Positions 12,368-23,105 of a DNA stretch of 64,000 nt are shown piece after piece; within the stretch, counting starts at the first letter, position 1, and each line of letters begins with the position of its first letter. Origin of the DNA: Pseudophaeomoniella oleicola (lineage: Eukaryota > Ascomycota > Eurotiomycetes > Phaeomoniellales > Phaeomoniellaceae); NCBI GenBank assembly GCA_003868215.1, contig QWDQ01000039.1, forward strand, positions 124,001 to 188,000, given 5' to 3'. A model generated the notes under the pieces. The model had not been told where the DNA came from. It saw only the letters and a program-made list of their open reading frames with translations, and did not search any database. The position numbers and the translations under genes are program-made.

Positions 12368-13738
12368 TTACACAGTCACTGGAGTGCTCTCCGATACGGC
12401 AACATTGGCAGCATGTTTCGTATCCAATCCCACCAGCGCCCTGAACCCGTCCTCCGCAGCCTGCACATCAGCAGCTAGGTCGTGGAACCAGATCGACGGC
12501 AGCCTCTTGTTGGCCTCCTCGGTGATCTTCTGGAAGTCGTGCCCGAATTTCGGGTCGACGAGATAATACGCGAGGCCGACTTCTTTGCTCTCGCGGACGA
12601 CTGCTTGTGCGCGTGGTCGCCGGATGGCGTCGTAGACTTGGAAGGCTTTTTCGAGGTCGTCGGGGGAGCGGACCAAGCTCAGGACTTTGGATAGTATTAA
12701 TGCGTCTTCGAGTCCTTGTCCGGCACCGGCTGCTTGGCTTGGACTACTTGCGTGCGCGGAGTCACCGAGCAAGCATATGCGACCATTGTAGTATGTGGGC
12801 GTATCTGGATGATGGAAGAGCGGCCATCGCACTGGTTTGACGTACTGATGGATCCGTTAGTCATCCGACGTCGCAACAATAGGAACACTTACATCGAGAA
12901 GCTTGAACAACCTGTGATCGAACCCAACGAATTCCGACATCATCTCTTCCCGTGACACTTCCTTGGCTGCTTGTTCGCCTTCCCATTGTTTCGTATCTTG
13001 CATGAATGCGACAATGTTGACTTCACTTCCTTTCGATATTGGGTACATGGCCCAGCCTCGTCCTTCGACCATATACCATCTGGCATCCAAGGCGTACTTG
13101 CCAATGATGTTCTTCGCGTCCTCCATTGGCGCAATACCCCGATAGACATAGGTGTGATTGTACTTGGCAGGGACTTCTTCAGGCCACCGTGATCCCAGGA
13201 CCGCTTTCCTGCTCATCCCTTTGATCCCATCGCAGCCGATGACGGTATCAGCCTTGATCGTCTCGCCATCTGCAAATGTAACCGACACTTTTGGCCCAAT
13301 CTGCTCCATGTTCGTTACTCGCTTGTTGAAAATGACGGAACCTTCCTGAACGAGGCTTTTCATGATATCCAGGAGAGCTTTCCTGTGTGCGCTGCTTCTC
13401 GTGAATTTAGGATGTCCAACGGAGCCACCGTGCCATCCACTTTTCGTGCCCAGGCCTTCTTCTGCTCCTAGGATTTCAAATTGTTCGTGGAATTTCTCCG
13501 GCGAGGTATTGCCAACCTTGACTTGATCGTACATTGCCGCAAAGGTCTCGTCCATGAGTTCCATAGCCTTCATTGCATTTGGACCCATGCCAATACCAGC
13601 TCCGACGGCGTCGAACCGTGGTGCTGCTTCGTATATGACGCATGGCACGTTGCGCTTCCGAAGACCGATTGCGAGTGCAAGACCACCAATGCCAGAACCA
13701 ATGATGGCAATGGAGACGGCTGGTTCAATAGACCCCAT
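12368..13738 (-). CDS. FAD-dependent aromatic monooxygenase (salicylate hydroxylase-like)
   Basis: There are two exons, 12893-13738 and 12368-12844, with a 48-bp phase-0 intron (GTAAGT...TGACTAAC...CATCAG), giving 440 residues. The three flavoprotein hydroxylase signatures are present: the dinucleotide-binding GSGIGG at residues 14-19, the DG motif VIGCDGIKGMSRK and the GD motif CLLGDSAHASSPSQAAG. This group (class A, one-component) hydroxylates activated aromatic or pyridine rings with NAD(P)H and O2, sometimes with loss of a carboxyl group. Examples are salicylate, 3-hydroxybenzoate and 6-hydroxynicotinate hydroxylases. The start at 13738 (MGSIEPAVS) places the Rossmann motif at the usual distance. 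It is divergent from the first Dabb gene. It is probably the committed oxidation step of the cluster, but the precise ring substrate cannot be read. Confidence 0.93.
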
Positions 13739-14303
13739 ACTGATCAAATAGTACTTTGAGTAAGGCTGTATGAACTGGTATGTCTTGGAGAGTGGACGGA
13801 CGTTCTCTGTGAACACGGTTCTTGTTCAATGTCAACATACCCAATGCGGTATTCGCCGCCAGCTGATCCATCGGCGTAATGGGTCAGGGAAAAGACCATG
13901 GCTTCCGCCCCTCATCAAATCTAGCCAGACACTTTCCGATGGTGATTCAACGATGGAGTTCAAGATTGGTATGCTATACGAAGAGATAGTGATCTGACCA
14001 ATCATGCAACTACCCGAATGCACATCATTTAGGACGAAGATGTGGAGACGTTGTAGTCCGGCAGTCTGCCGAAGTCTTATCACTTCGGGTTGAAGGTATG
14101 GATGCGAAAGGCAGGCAATACCCTCAGCATCAGTCCAGGGACCCTGTATCCGTGAAAGCCCTGCAAAGAGTGGATAAGGGGTCTTTATCTCCCCTCCGCC
14201 GCAGTGAGACCTGGCTACTATGTAGGTAAGTAGGTGCGTGTGTACGCGGCGGTGACTATTGCACAAGATCAGTACGATATTGGGACCATCAAAACCCGCC
14301 AGC
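13739..14303. promoter_or_regulatory. shared divergent promoter, monooxygenase / Dabb protein
   Basis: This 565-bp stretch lies between two divergent cluster genes. It contains CCGAAGT-N6-ACTTCGG at 14069-14088. I see no gene of its own. Confidence 0.55.
14069..14088. promoter_or_regulatory. everted repeat CCGAAGT-N6-ACTTCGG
   Basis: The two 7-nt half-sites are the same as at 12140-12161 but in the everted order, about 215 bp upstream of the Dabb start and 330 bp upstream of the monooxygenase start. The 12-nt string ACTTCGGGTTGA is shared exactly between the two sites. It is a candidate operator for a Zn2Cys6 regulator. Confidence 0.5.
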
Positions 14304-14709
14304 ATGGCCACTCCGATCACACGTGTAACGATGATGAAGATACCGGGCGAGGAGCAACAAGCACTGGCACTCAAAGGATTTGAAACATTCACAAAGAACC
14401 AAAAAAAGGTATGGGAAAATTCCACGATCTTTGTTTTGGATAGCACATCTGATGAGCCATGTTTGGTGCTCTTCAAAGGACGGGAAACCATACATTCTTT
14501 CCATGCAGGTTGGTCCAGCTTATGGAAATGTTCGAGATCAAGGCTATACGTTGGTTGCAAGGTCGGTTTTCAAGAATGCGGAGGATATGAAGTTCTACGA
14601 GACCGAATGTGAAGGGCATCAGGAATACAAGGACTTCTTGAAAGCCAATGCACCTGTTGAGGGCTTGATGACTTGTATATTTACACCGGAAGTCACGTAT
14701 GAGATATAG
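14304..14709 (+). CDS. Dabb (stress-responsive A/B barrel) domain protein 1
   Basis: There are two exons, 14304-14408 and 14479-14709, with a 70-bp phase-0 intron, giving 111 residues. The single domain fits the dimeric alpha-beta barrel (Dabb) family: MATPITRVTMMKIP at the start, DGKPYILSMQVGP after the intron, and GYTLVARSVFKNAEDMKFYE, which matches the second beta-alpha unit. Fungal relatives are small cytosolic proteins of uncertain role; some related plant Dabb enzymes catalyse ring closure on polyketides. It lies head-to-head with the FAD monooxygenase and tail-to-tail with the AMDase-family gene, leaving only 27 bp between stops. A paralogue with the same intron position lies at 52941-53376. 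Confidence 0.88.
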
Positions 14710-14736
14710 TCATGCCAATTGGAATTTCTCTATAGA

Positions 14737-15540
14737 TCAATGCTTTTCCAACAGAGATCCCCAACCCTTGATCTGGTCCATGATACCATTTGTCCGATAC
14801 GCGTGCCAGACTGTTGCCGTATTGATTGCGATCACAGGCTTACCGAGCTCTTCCTCAAGTTCAGCAGCAGCTTTCGCCGCGCATAGATTAGTTCCCGCTT
14901 GTATTAGAAGCTCAACGTCCGGTCCATCTACTTTGCGGAAAGCCTCCTTGATCTCATCCCCCGTTACCTCAGCGATAGATGTGGCAGATGCACATTTCAG
15001 GCCGTGGATTGCTGCAACGTCACAACCGATTTGCGTGAAGAAGTCAACGACCTGTTGATCTCCCACAGGTTGATATGGTGTTATGATCCCGATCCTCTTT
15101 GCGCCATAGGCCTGCATGACCTTGCCGCAAGCGTCCGCACCGGTTGTGACACCCAGTCCACCGGATAGCTGGTTCATGAAGTTGACGAACTCGGCTGCGC
15201 CATCCTTGCCGCCCCAAAACGTCTCAGCCGACATTCCCATGACCAGGTAATCAACTTTGGCATGGCAGACACTTTCCACGGCACGTTTGATTTCCACGCG
15301 AAGTTCTTCGAGAAAGGCGAGCATAGCCTCACTGGAGCTGAGGTCTGGATTTGCAGCAAAGATCCGTCCAGAATGCCATGACACACCTAATAGGTCGTCA
15401 GCGAAATGCAAATAGGACGTGCAGAATTAGGTCATGAGCTCACCGTCTACGAGCATGCGATTGAATTCGGCCTCAACACTGGTATTTGTTGACGGCAATA
15501 TCAGCCCGAATTGGGCACGAGTTGCTAGATGACCGACCAT
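14737..15540 (-). CDS. arylmalonate decarboxylase / maleate isomerase-family protein
   Basis: There are two exons, 15444-15540 and 14737-15386, with a 57-bp phase-1 intron, giving 248 residues. The start MVGHLATRAQFGLILPSTNT and the spliced LVDGVSWHSGRIF match the fungal Asp/Glu racemase-superfamily proteins annotated as arylmalonate decarboxylase or maleate cis-trans isomerase. Other family signatures are GMSAETFWGG, RIGIITPYQP and GKPVIAINTATVWHA. Where maleate isomerase has its two catalytic cysteines, this protein seems to have other residues (GMSAE and QAGTNL). The chemistry may therefore differ from both named enzymes. In the cluster, a role at the C4-diacid end of aromatic or pyridine breakdown is plausible. 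Its position, with divergent and convergent cluster genes on either side, supports membership. Confidence 0.88.
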
Positions 15541-16279
15541 GGCAGAAGTGATTTACCTTTAAGAGAGATGTAGCACAGAGAGTATATCGCGTTGATATGG
15601 TCGACTTCGTGGTGGATGTTCTCAACGTATCAAGACCTACATTACTTACTTGGTTTTCATATGGCTGCTATGGCTCGTCGCATATCGGGGTATCGCTTCA
15701 TCCGCTGATGACACGGCCAGTCGATTACTGTACATGCAGCAGTCTTGTCTTTAGTGACACCCATTTGTGGATTGGGCAGGGAAGCTGATAACTTAGCCCT
15801 CGGATGTAGATCAACAGTCCGACAACAAACAGTTCATGATGCTTTGGCTGGAGGCTGTGGTGAATATGGTGGGAAAAGTTGCGATCGGCTGTTTGTCCTA
15901 TTGGATATAAGTCTTGACCCGCCACACGCCGCCCATACAGTAATCGGGGATCGTACTCCGCAACCAATGCATCCAACCATCCTATCGAGTTCACATGCTT
16001 CAGTATCAACCTCGATGTTGCCTTATCTCTCTGTCTTCTCGTTTTGCTGGGCTTATCGAACTTCTGGCTGTCGCTTAAGGCAATGTGAACATACCTACCC
16101 CTGTCCGTTGTGATCAGGCTTATCGAGTAGTATGTAGATGAGAACAGCCCAGATCAGCAACCGCTGCTGCTCTTAATATACTGTAAGACACCTTGACGTG
16201 ATGCACCACCAAATACTCCAGCTTTGGGCTTGCGTCCGAGTCGTCTTCGTGTAGCTAGACCATTCCCCATCCCTTCATA
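15541..16279. promoter_or_regulatory. shared divergent promoter, AMDase-family / Dal5-like MFS
   Basis: This 739-bp stretch lies between divergent cluster genes. I see no gene and no copy of the CCGAAGT inverted pair. Short frames in it have no family resemblance. Confidence 0.5.
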
Positions 16280-17968
16280 ATGTCAGAGCTCTTCAAGACC
16301 GCGGTGGTGGGCGAATCGCTAGTACCTGATGAGAAGCACCAGACCGAACGCGGCAACGACGAAGGTATATCTACAGGGCAAATAGAAACCCTTTACGACA
16401 ACCCCAAGGAGCAGAGGAGGCTTACGACCAAGATTGATTTCAAAGTCATACCCATTCTCGGACTTCTGTACCTCATTTGTTTCCTTGATAGAACGAACAT
16501 TGCCAATGCACGGCTTGCAGGTCTTGAGAAAGGCCTCAACATGCCATCCAATGGCTACAATACTGCGCTTTGGATATTCTATATACCCTTCGTCCTGGCC
16601 GAAGTACCTAGCAACATGCTTATGAGTCTGCCGTGGAATAAACCCAATTTGTGGCTCGGAGGACAGACATTCGTTCTCGGTAAGGAGTCGACTACACACT
16701 TCGGTGGATCTATAGATTACAGGGCTGACAACGAGCTTTGAAGGTGTCCTTGCCATGTGTCAGGGTTTAACGCATACTTATCGTGGCCTGTTGGGAGTAC
16801 GCTTTTTGATGGGTATAGTAGAAACAGGACTACCTGCCGGGGCCGGTCTCTTGATCGCTTCATATTATCGGAAGAAAGAACTCTCTCTTCGATTTGCTCT
16901 ATTCTTCGCATGCGGTGAGGCTGGATCATGCTTCAGTGGTGTAAGTTCGAATTCGAAATTGCTCTCGAACAATGCTGATGCCTCTTGTTAGCTGTTGGCA
17001 TACGCTATACAAGGAATGGATGGATCCTCAGGGCTTGCAGGATGGAGATGGTAGGGATCCAATGCAGTCGCAACTGTTCTGCGTCAACTAATCAATTTTA
17101 GGATTTTCATCATAGAAGGTCTCGTTACCATTGTTGTCAGCTTCCTGATATTCGTTTTCGTACCTCATTTTCCTGCCCATGACAAATGGCTGCCAGAGAA
17201 GGATCGAGAATCTCTGTTGGCTCGACTTGAACAGGATAAGGGTGAAGAGAAGGGAGGAAGTTGGAAGCAAGCAGTGCTTGATTACAGGGTATATCTACTG
17301 TAGGCATTGGCATTGAGATCATTGAAGAATACTATTCTGACGGCCGCAGGACAATCCTGTTTTTCTGCGCCGACATGTCCGCTGGATCACTCAGCGCTTT
17401 CAACCCTACCATTCTATCTCAACTGGGCTGGACGTCAAGACGAGCGCAGGTAATGACCATCCCTGTATGGGTCATCGGTATCGTGGGCGCACTCGCAGCT
17501 ACGCTCGTAAGCGGCAAACTCAACATGAGATGGCCCTTCATCCTGCCTGCAATCTGCATCTCAGTGGTAGGCTGGGTAATTCATTACTGCCAGGTCCAAC
17601 CAGCTGGTGTCCGATACTTCGCCCAGTTCCTCATCTCGTTCGGCACATTCATCGCAATGCCTCTTTACATCGGCCTGTTGACCGCAAATCTCCGTGGTCG
17701 CGCTTCTCAATCCTTCGGCACTGCCGTTCAGCTAGGGCTGGGTAACTGCGCCAACTTCGTTTCGTCCAATGTTTTCATCACCGCTCAAGCACCAAAGTAT
17801 CCAGTTGGATTCGGAACTGGCTTGGGCATCACTGCTTTTTCGTTTCCTCTTATGCTCTTGGTCGTCGTCTTGTTCATCCGCCATAACAGGAAGATTGACG
17901 CGAAACGAGCTGCGCTTTCTCCAGGAGAAACACTGGATCCCCTCGTCGATTTCAAGTATGTGTTTTGA
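16280..17968 (+). CDS. MFS permease, Dal5 / anion:cation symporter family
   Basis: There are five exons: 16280-16679, 16744-16940, 16992-17050, 17102-17299 and 17350-17968, giving 490 residues. The TM1 signature LYLICFLDRTNIANARLAGL is diagnostic of the fungal ACS/Dal5 family, which imports organic anions such as allantoate, nicotinate (Tna1), pantothenate and related acids. The last intron was decided by frame: using GTAGGC at 17300 with GCCGCAG at 17349 gives a 50-bp intron and reads DYRVYLLTILFFCADMSAG, as in homologues. The more obvious GTATAT donor 11 bp upstream would break the frame. About twelve membrane segments are expected. It is likely the uptake system for the acid substrate of the cluster. 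Confidence 0.92.
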
Positions 17969-18279
17969 AAGGTCATACTCCCTAGAATCCTGATGGTTGA
18001 GATGATGCGCAGAATGCACGTAGGACGAAGTCAATCTGATTTGCGTTGGACATGATCACTCTAAACGCGGTCTTGCTAAAGAGGAAGCTTCAATTTTTGC
18101 AAAAGTAAAGCCAGACTCTGCCTTAGAGATAGATTTCAACAATATCAAATTATCTATGCCCCAAGAAGGGAGCACTTCCCAGAAGAAGTTCAATTACAGG
18201 TAACAACTGGTCATTTCCCTACTGATACACGTTCCTTTATTCGTACATTGTCAACAAGAGCAACCGGCGATCACACGTG
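17969..18279. other. intergenic, convergent 3' ends
   Basis: This 311-bp gap lies between the convergent permease and the second regulator. I see nothing distinct in it. Confidence 0.5.
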
Positions 18280-20442
18280 CTAGAGGGAGTGATCCCGCAA
18301 TACCGCCTCGATATCATCCCAGTGCCATCCCTGAGCTTGGCTATCAGCGTCTTCGAGGATGTGAAAATGCCCCCAAGATTGCGGGCCATGATCCCTCGGT
18401 AAGACCGAGACACCTGATGGTATATAGCTTTGCGGCCCTTGGTCATGTATCGGACTTATCTGGTCTCTAGTCTCAGCAGCCGAGAGTATACCTTCCTGCC
18501 CTGATGTCTGTGCGGGGACACCACCTGTCTGGTTCGCGGTCTGGAGCTGCGTCGACTTGTCAATTTGTGGCTGACGTACCGACGTCAATTCGTCAGCCGT
18601 TGCGTTGATGTCCATCAGGATCTGTCCCCATTTCCGCATCGACCCTGGGACAAGTGGATTCTGAAGCTGCCTTTCCGTGATGCCTGCCATGGCTGATAGT
18701 AATGATTTCGATTCCGTTGCCGAATGCGGTCCATGCTGCTTGACACGGCAGGTAATGTCCAGAACAAGAATCAGGGATGCCATTACCATGTAGAACGTGT
18801 CCCACCAAACAAGCATGCTGAACTTCCCGATAGAATCCAACTTCTTCAAGTGTTGTGCAAGTGCTCTACCAGAATCAACGGACATTTCTGACACCGTAAC
18901 AAGTGCGTGAGGGAGTGCTAGGTGCGGATCCTTTGACAAGGCCGTTGCGCGTTGCAGAAGCGCTGATCGAGAAATCAAAACAACGGTGTAATGGTATTGT
19001 ACATGGAGCAAAAGCAGAGGCCTCTGAGAAGACGGAGCAAGAGAGTCCAAGACCTCCGGACGGAGATGGAAAGGTAACGCGTCCTTCCACTTGTTGAGAT
19101 CTCTAAGCACAATGGCTGCTGGTGATAGAGGTTTTCCAAAAGCATCATCCACTCCTGTCGAACCGCTGCCAGCAGGATTCAAGGCTTTGCAAGCCGACCC
19201 TAATAGTACCAGTAGTCGGTGGGACCACTGTAGAAAGCCGTGAGGACCCTGAAAACCAACAATCCTCTCGTTTGGACATCCCACGGAGCTGATATTGTAT
19301 CCAAGAGCAGTGGGCCTATCGTATGATGAGACTTGCATCTGTTCAAATGCATATAAAGTCCACCATAGCTGCTTTCGAAGTTCTCTGACTAACGGAGTCT
19401 GAACTGGCTTGATGTCATCCCGGTGAAGTCCTATGGCAAAAGCAATGCGAACTGCAGTGCCTGTGAGGTTCCAGCATGCATCCCTGTGAGTATTGTTATG
19501 CAAATGCAGTGCTGCTAACAATAATGCTTGGATGGCCTTGATATTTGAGGAAAAGATGACAGTCGGCAGAAGTCTTTGAATATGCCTCCACCACTCTTTC
19601 TCTGCCTCCTCTGGAATTGGAAATCGCACAATTCGTCTTGCCAACACGAGTACACAGAGCAATCCACACAGCCAGATCGGATCTGCGGTAGATGTCGAAG
19701 TAGACCAGGTCTCGTATGATTCCCTGAACGATGCTTCATGTAGCACGGCAAAATCGCAGTTGATGTTGTCGAAATAAGCATCTATCAAAGATTCCTGTAT
19801 CGAACTGTCCAGGTCTCGAACTGCATCTGACGGTGAATCGAAGTCACTCGACCCATGACTTATCAAGCTTCGAGTCCGTCCAGAGATGTCTTCATTTTTT
19901 GCGAAAGATGGTACTTCCGTAGCCTCATCTGCAGCATTGGAACCAAACATTGCAAATTCGAATGCCGAATAATTTCCAATCAACGTACGAAGCTTCAAAT
20001 GAAACGAAAAAGAGCTTGCTGGTCCGATATACTGGGCCTGACCTTGCTGATCCGGAAGAAGTGGTATGATTTCCTCATCTGTATCACCATTGGCCTTGTT
20101 TTCCTGATCTTCGTACGTGGTCTCCGCCACCGGCACAGGTATTCCTAACGATTTCCCGAGTTGTTGTAGTTGGTCGTCACTTGAAAGGTCAGCCTCAGGT
20201 ACGAGACCCTTGACCAGAGATTCGAGAAGCGCAATTCGGCTTCCGACAACTTCCACAGAACCATGAACCCTTTTCTTACGAGGTTGGGTCGTTGTGCATG
20301 TTATACCATGAATTTCGCAATATCGACATTGCGCATTTCCAGGCTGTCTATCGCATTTCTGTTTTCTTGTCTTACATTTGTCGCAACTTGTCTCAGTTCG
20401 TATGCGCTTGTGCGGTGGTACTCTTCTGCTGTTTATTTCCAT
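18280..20442 (-). CDS. Zn2Cys6 transcription factor with fungal-specific regulatory domain (second cluster regulator)
   Basis: A single exon encodes 720 residues. The zinc cluster has cysteines at 20, 23, 30, 39, 42 and 49 with the basic loop KTRKQK. A basic linker (RKKRVHGS) and a probable dimerisation helix (VVGSRIALLESLVKGL) follow. The middle has the Fungal_trans (PF04082) domain, including the hallmark GLHRDD and RELRKQLWWTLYAFE with SYDRPTALG. A Gln/Ser-rich C-terminal part (about 610-680) could be the activation region. The family acts in the nucleus and typically binds CGG/CCG repeats. It sits in the middle of the cluster between the Dal5-like permease and the GMC oxidoreductase, so it is the strongest candidate for the pathway-specific activator and for binding the ACTTCGG/CCGAAGT sites. 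That link is inferred. Confidence 0.95.
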   Translation of the reverse strand: MEINSRRVPPHKRIRTETSCDKCKTRKQKCDRQPGNAQCRYCEIHGITCTTTQPRKKRVHGSVEVVGSRIALLESLVKGLVPEADLSSDDQLQQLGKSLGIPVPVAETTYEDQENKANGDTDEEIIPLLPDQQGQAQYIGPASSFSFHLKLRTLIGNYSAFEFAMFGSNAADEATEVPSFAKNEDISGRTRSLISHGSSDFDSPSDAVRDLDSSIQESLIDAYFDNINCDFAVLHEASFRESYETWSTSTSTADPIWLCGLLCVLVLARRIVRFPIPEEAEKEWWRHIQRLLPTVIFSSNIKAIQALLLAALHLHNNTHRDACWNLTGTAVRIAFAIGLHRDDIKPVQTPLVRELRKQLWWTLYAFEQMQVSSYDRPTALGYNISSVGCPNERIVGFQGPHGFLQWSHRLLVLLGSACKALNPAGSGSTGVDDAFGKPLSPAAIVLRDLNKWKDALPFHLRPEVLDSLAPSSQRPLLLLHVQYHYTVVLISRSALLQRATALSKDPHLALPHALVTVSEMSVDSGRALAQHLKKLDSIGKFSMLVWWDTFYMVMASLILVLDITCRVKQHGPHSATESKSLLSAMAGITERQLQNPLVPGSMRKWGQILMDINATADELTSVRQPQIDKSTQLQTANQTGGVPAQTSGQEGILSAAETRDQISPIHDQGPQSYIPSGVSVLPRDHGPQSWGHFHILEDADSQAQGWHWDDIEAVLRDHSL

Positions 20443-21154
20443 TTTATAGAGGGGTTGCAGCTTGAGCAGAAGGCTCTTGTTGTAGCTGGGTCTTGAGAGC
20501 CAATGCTGTCTGTGTACAAAGGGAATGCAAAATGCGAGTCGAACAACCTACCCACTTTCTTACGGCGGTTTGCGGCGTCTGGTTTGCTTCCTTGCCCTCA
20601 CACCAACACTCAATATTGTCATCGTCGGCGAATATGTCAGAGAGTAGTTCGTTACACAGTAGACGGTGCAAATGGTTCTCTGGTTGAGGATTGGTTATTG
20701 GTTAGTGATACGGGAACTCCGTTAATGTCCCCGCAATTCTCCACGGTTGACTATCTTTTGGTGCATTTCCTCTCGGTGACAAACCTCAGTCAAGGTTGTT
20801 GGCATCTATGATGGACCATCATTCTTAGAACCATAGGACTTTTTGGTACTTTTGTTGTAGCAGGGATTGGGATTAACAGATCAATGACTTGTGAAACACC
20901 TTGATCTGATGGCAACGTCCTTTTTACCATCCTTATCCTTCAAGCTCTCAACACCACCCAAGCGCGCTACGGTCTTCGAACTACGATTGTAGAGGGCCTG
21001 ACATGCCTCTTGTTACAATGTGTGTGGTCTTGTTGCTTCTTGAATTGAATCCACTGCAAAGGATGTTACACATGATTTCAATAACAGCATCGTGCTAACC
21101 CCGGTTCCCCAGAGAATCGAGACCTTGTCAGACCACAAATGCACAAACATTTGA
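20443..21154. other. intergenic, promoter of the second regulator
   Basis: I see no gene in this 712-bp gap between the regulator start and the GMC oxidoreductase stop. The first 200 bp are probably the promoter and leader of the regulator. Confidence 0.5.
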
Positions 21155-23105
21155 CTATAATCTTGCTATCCCTGACACCTTCTGCAATGCGTATTCTTGA
21201 ATCAATTTCTCAGCGGCCATTTCGCCAATTACATATGCCGTTGATTGCACATGATTACTAGGTATGGTCAGATTTTGTGCGAACGAGTTATGATGCAGAT
21301 GGGCAGATGTCATCACTTACTTGGGAACGAAAGGACAAACACTCATGTCAGCTACTCGAAGAGATTGAACGCCAAACACTCGGAATTTGGTGTCGATGCA
21401 GGCAGTCTCAATACTCGTACCCATACGTGCTGTGCAAGACATATGCCAGGAGCTACCGATATTACCCCGGATGTGTTCCTAGAGTTTCGGCAATGTTAGC
21501 CAACACTTTCGAAATAAGATATACCTGGTCCTAGGTGCCCATCCATCGGTAGGACTTACCCATATAGCTTCATCCGAGTCGTCCTTGGGTCCTATCTTTC
21601 CTAGCGTCTTTGTTGCAAATATAGGAGCCGACAACATTGCCATGGTCTTTCGAACCCCTTCGATGAGAATTCGTCGGTCAAAAGGATGTGTAAGGAACTT
21701 AGGATTGATCAGAGGTGCATGATTCGGATTATTTGACCCCAGAGTCACAGTTCCCTTACTCTGGGGGTTCATAATGAGGCACATCGCTCCGAGGAACGAG
21801 CGGTCCGGAGGAACCGTATAATCGAGGTTTGACGCAGGGATATGCTGTTGAAGTCAGCCTACGGAGGAGGAACTGATGATTGTTGTTGCTTACTGTTGCA
21901 ATTTCGAAATGTGGTGTTGTTGACGCTTGCAGGAATTTTTGGGTCCTTTGCGGAAGACTTGCATATTCTGTGCTTGACAACAACGCAGGACTCTTGAACC
22001 ACCCCATCGGAGTTGGGCTTTGCGATTCGTCATCAGGAGTATCCGAGTCTCGCCCTCTGACAATACCGATACTCGAGAAGCAATGATCTTGAAGGTTCTG
22101 GCCAACGTTCGCCGAGGGTTGCACTACCTTGATGCTATGCTTTCTCAATTGATCCTCGGGACCAATACCTGACAACATCATTATTTGCGGGGTATTCAAA
22201 GCCCCACCGGATAAGACTATTTCATTGTTTGCGTTGAACACTCTCCCATCAGTGGTTTTGACCGCGACTGCTCTCCGGTTTTCGAAAAGGACACGAGCGA
22301 CCGTGGCTCCCGTCATGATGGTTAAGTTAGAAGGTGGGTTCGAGAGATAGGCCATCGATGCTGTCAGACGTCGACCATTATGGATACAGACGCTGCCCAT
22401 TCCCATTCCAATGGGATTTCCCGAGTTGACATCAGGATTCATGGGACAGCTTGACTGTTCAGCGGCAACGAAGATGTCACGCAGATCAGAACGCCAGGAG
22501 TGGCCATATGTGAGATCTATAGCCCCGGTGCTGCTGTGATCTTTTACCGTTACCTCAGTGACGAAGGGAGCAAGCAGGAAGTTCAGATCTTACCTTCCAA
22601 ATTTGCGTTGACATATTTTCGCAATTTCTGGTCTGGAATTTCGGGATGCAAGTTTTGGATCTTTGCAAGGCATCTACGTGCATTTGACCAGTTGAAACTT
22701 TCATCTTCTACCAGTTCAGCCCATTCATCATAATCATCCCTGGGTCCAACAACCCATCCGCAAAAATTAATGGCAGTACTCCCGCCAAGCCCTTTGCCGC
22801 GGGAATAGTCTATCGACTGGGATGACAACTGGTCTTGTGGCACAGTCTTGTAATTCCAGTTCAATGGCGAATTAGGGCTGAATGCTACTTGGAACCTTGC
22901 AGTTGCAGAGAGATCAGAAGTAATATCGTTAGTTCCGCCTGCCTCAAGAAGCAACACAGAAGGTTTGGTAGCAGAGTTGGAAAGCCTGGATGCCACCACC
23001 GACCCTGAAGCTCCCGCTATACTCGTTGTAAGCCATATCGTACTTCCTATAATGGGGAAAAAAAAACGTACCACCGACAATGATGAAGTCAAATGAAGAT
23101 GCCAT
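21155..23105 (-). CDS. GMC-family FAD oxidoreductase (alcohol oxidase / choline dehydrogenase-like)
   Basis: There are six exons: 23072-23105, 22594-23016, 21894-22540, 21560-21844, 21321-21478 and 21155-21257, giving 549 residues. The first tiny exon encodes MASSFDFIIVG, and splicing restores the Rossmann motif GAGASG at residues 11-16. Later signatures are YSRGKGLGGSTAINFCGW (GMC signature 1) and IVLSGGALNTPQIMMLSGIG (signature 2). The catalytic pair is His475 (SSWHMSC) and His518 (PNNHVQSTAY), spaced as in the family. No secretion signal is seen, so it is probably intracellular. The family oxidises primary alcohols, including aryl alcohols, to aldehydes with FAD. With the aldehyde dehydrogenase of the same cluster it could convert an alcohol to an acid. 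It is divergent from the NCS1 permease. Confidence 0.92.

Noticed and set aside
17289-17349. Apparent one-base frameshift or non-canonical intron in the Dal5-like permease
   Set aside because: Using the GTAGGC donor at 17300 gives a normal 50-bp GT-AG intron and the expected protein sequence, so no defect is needed.
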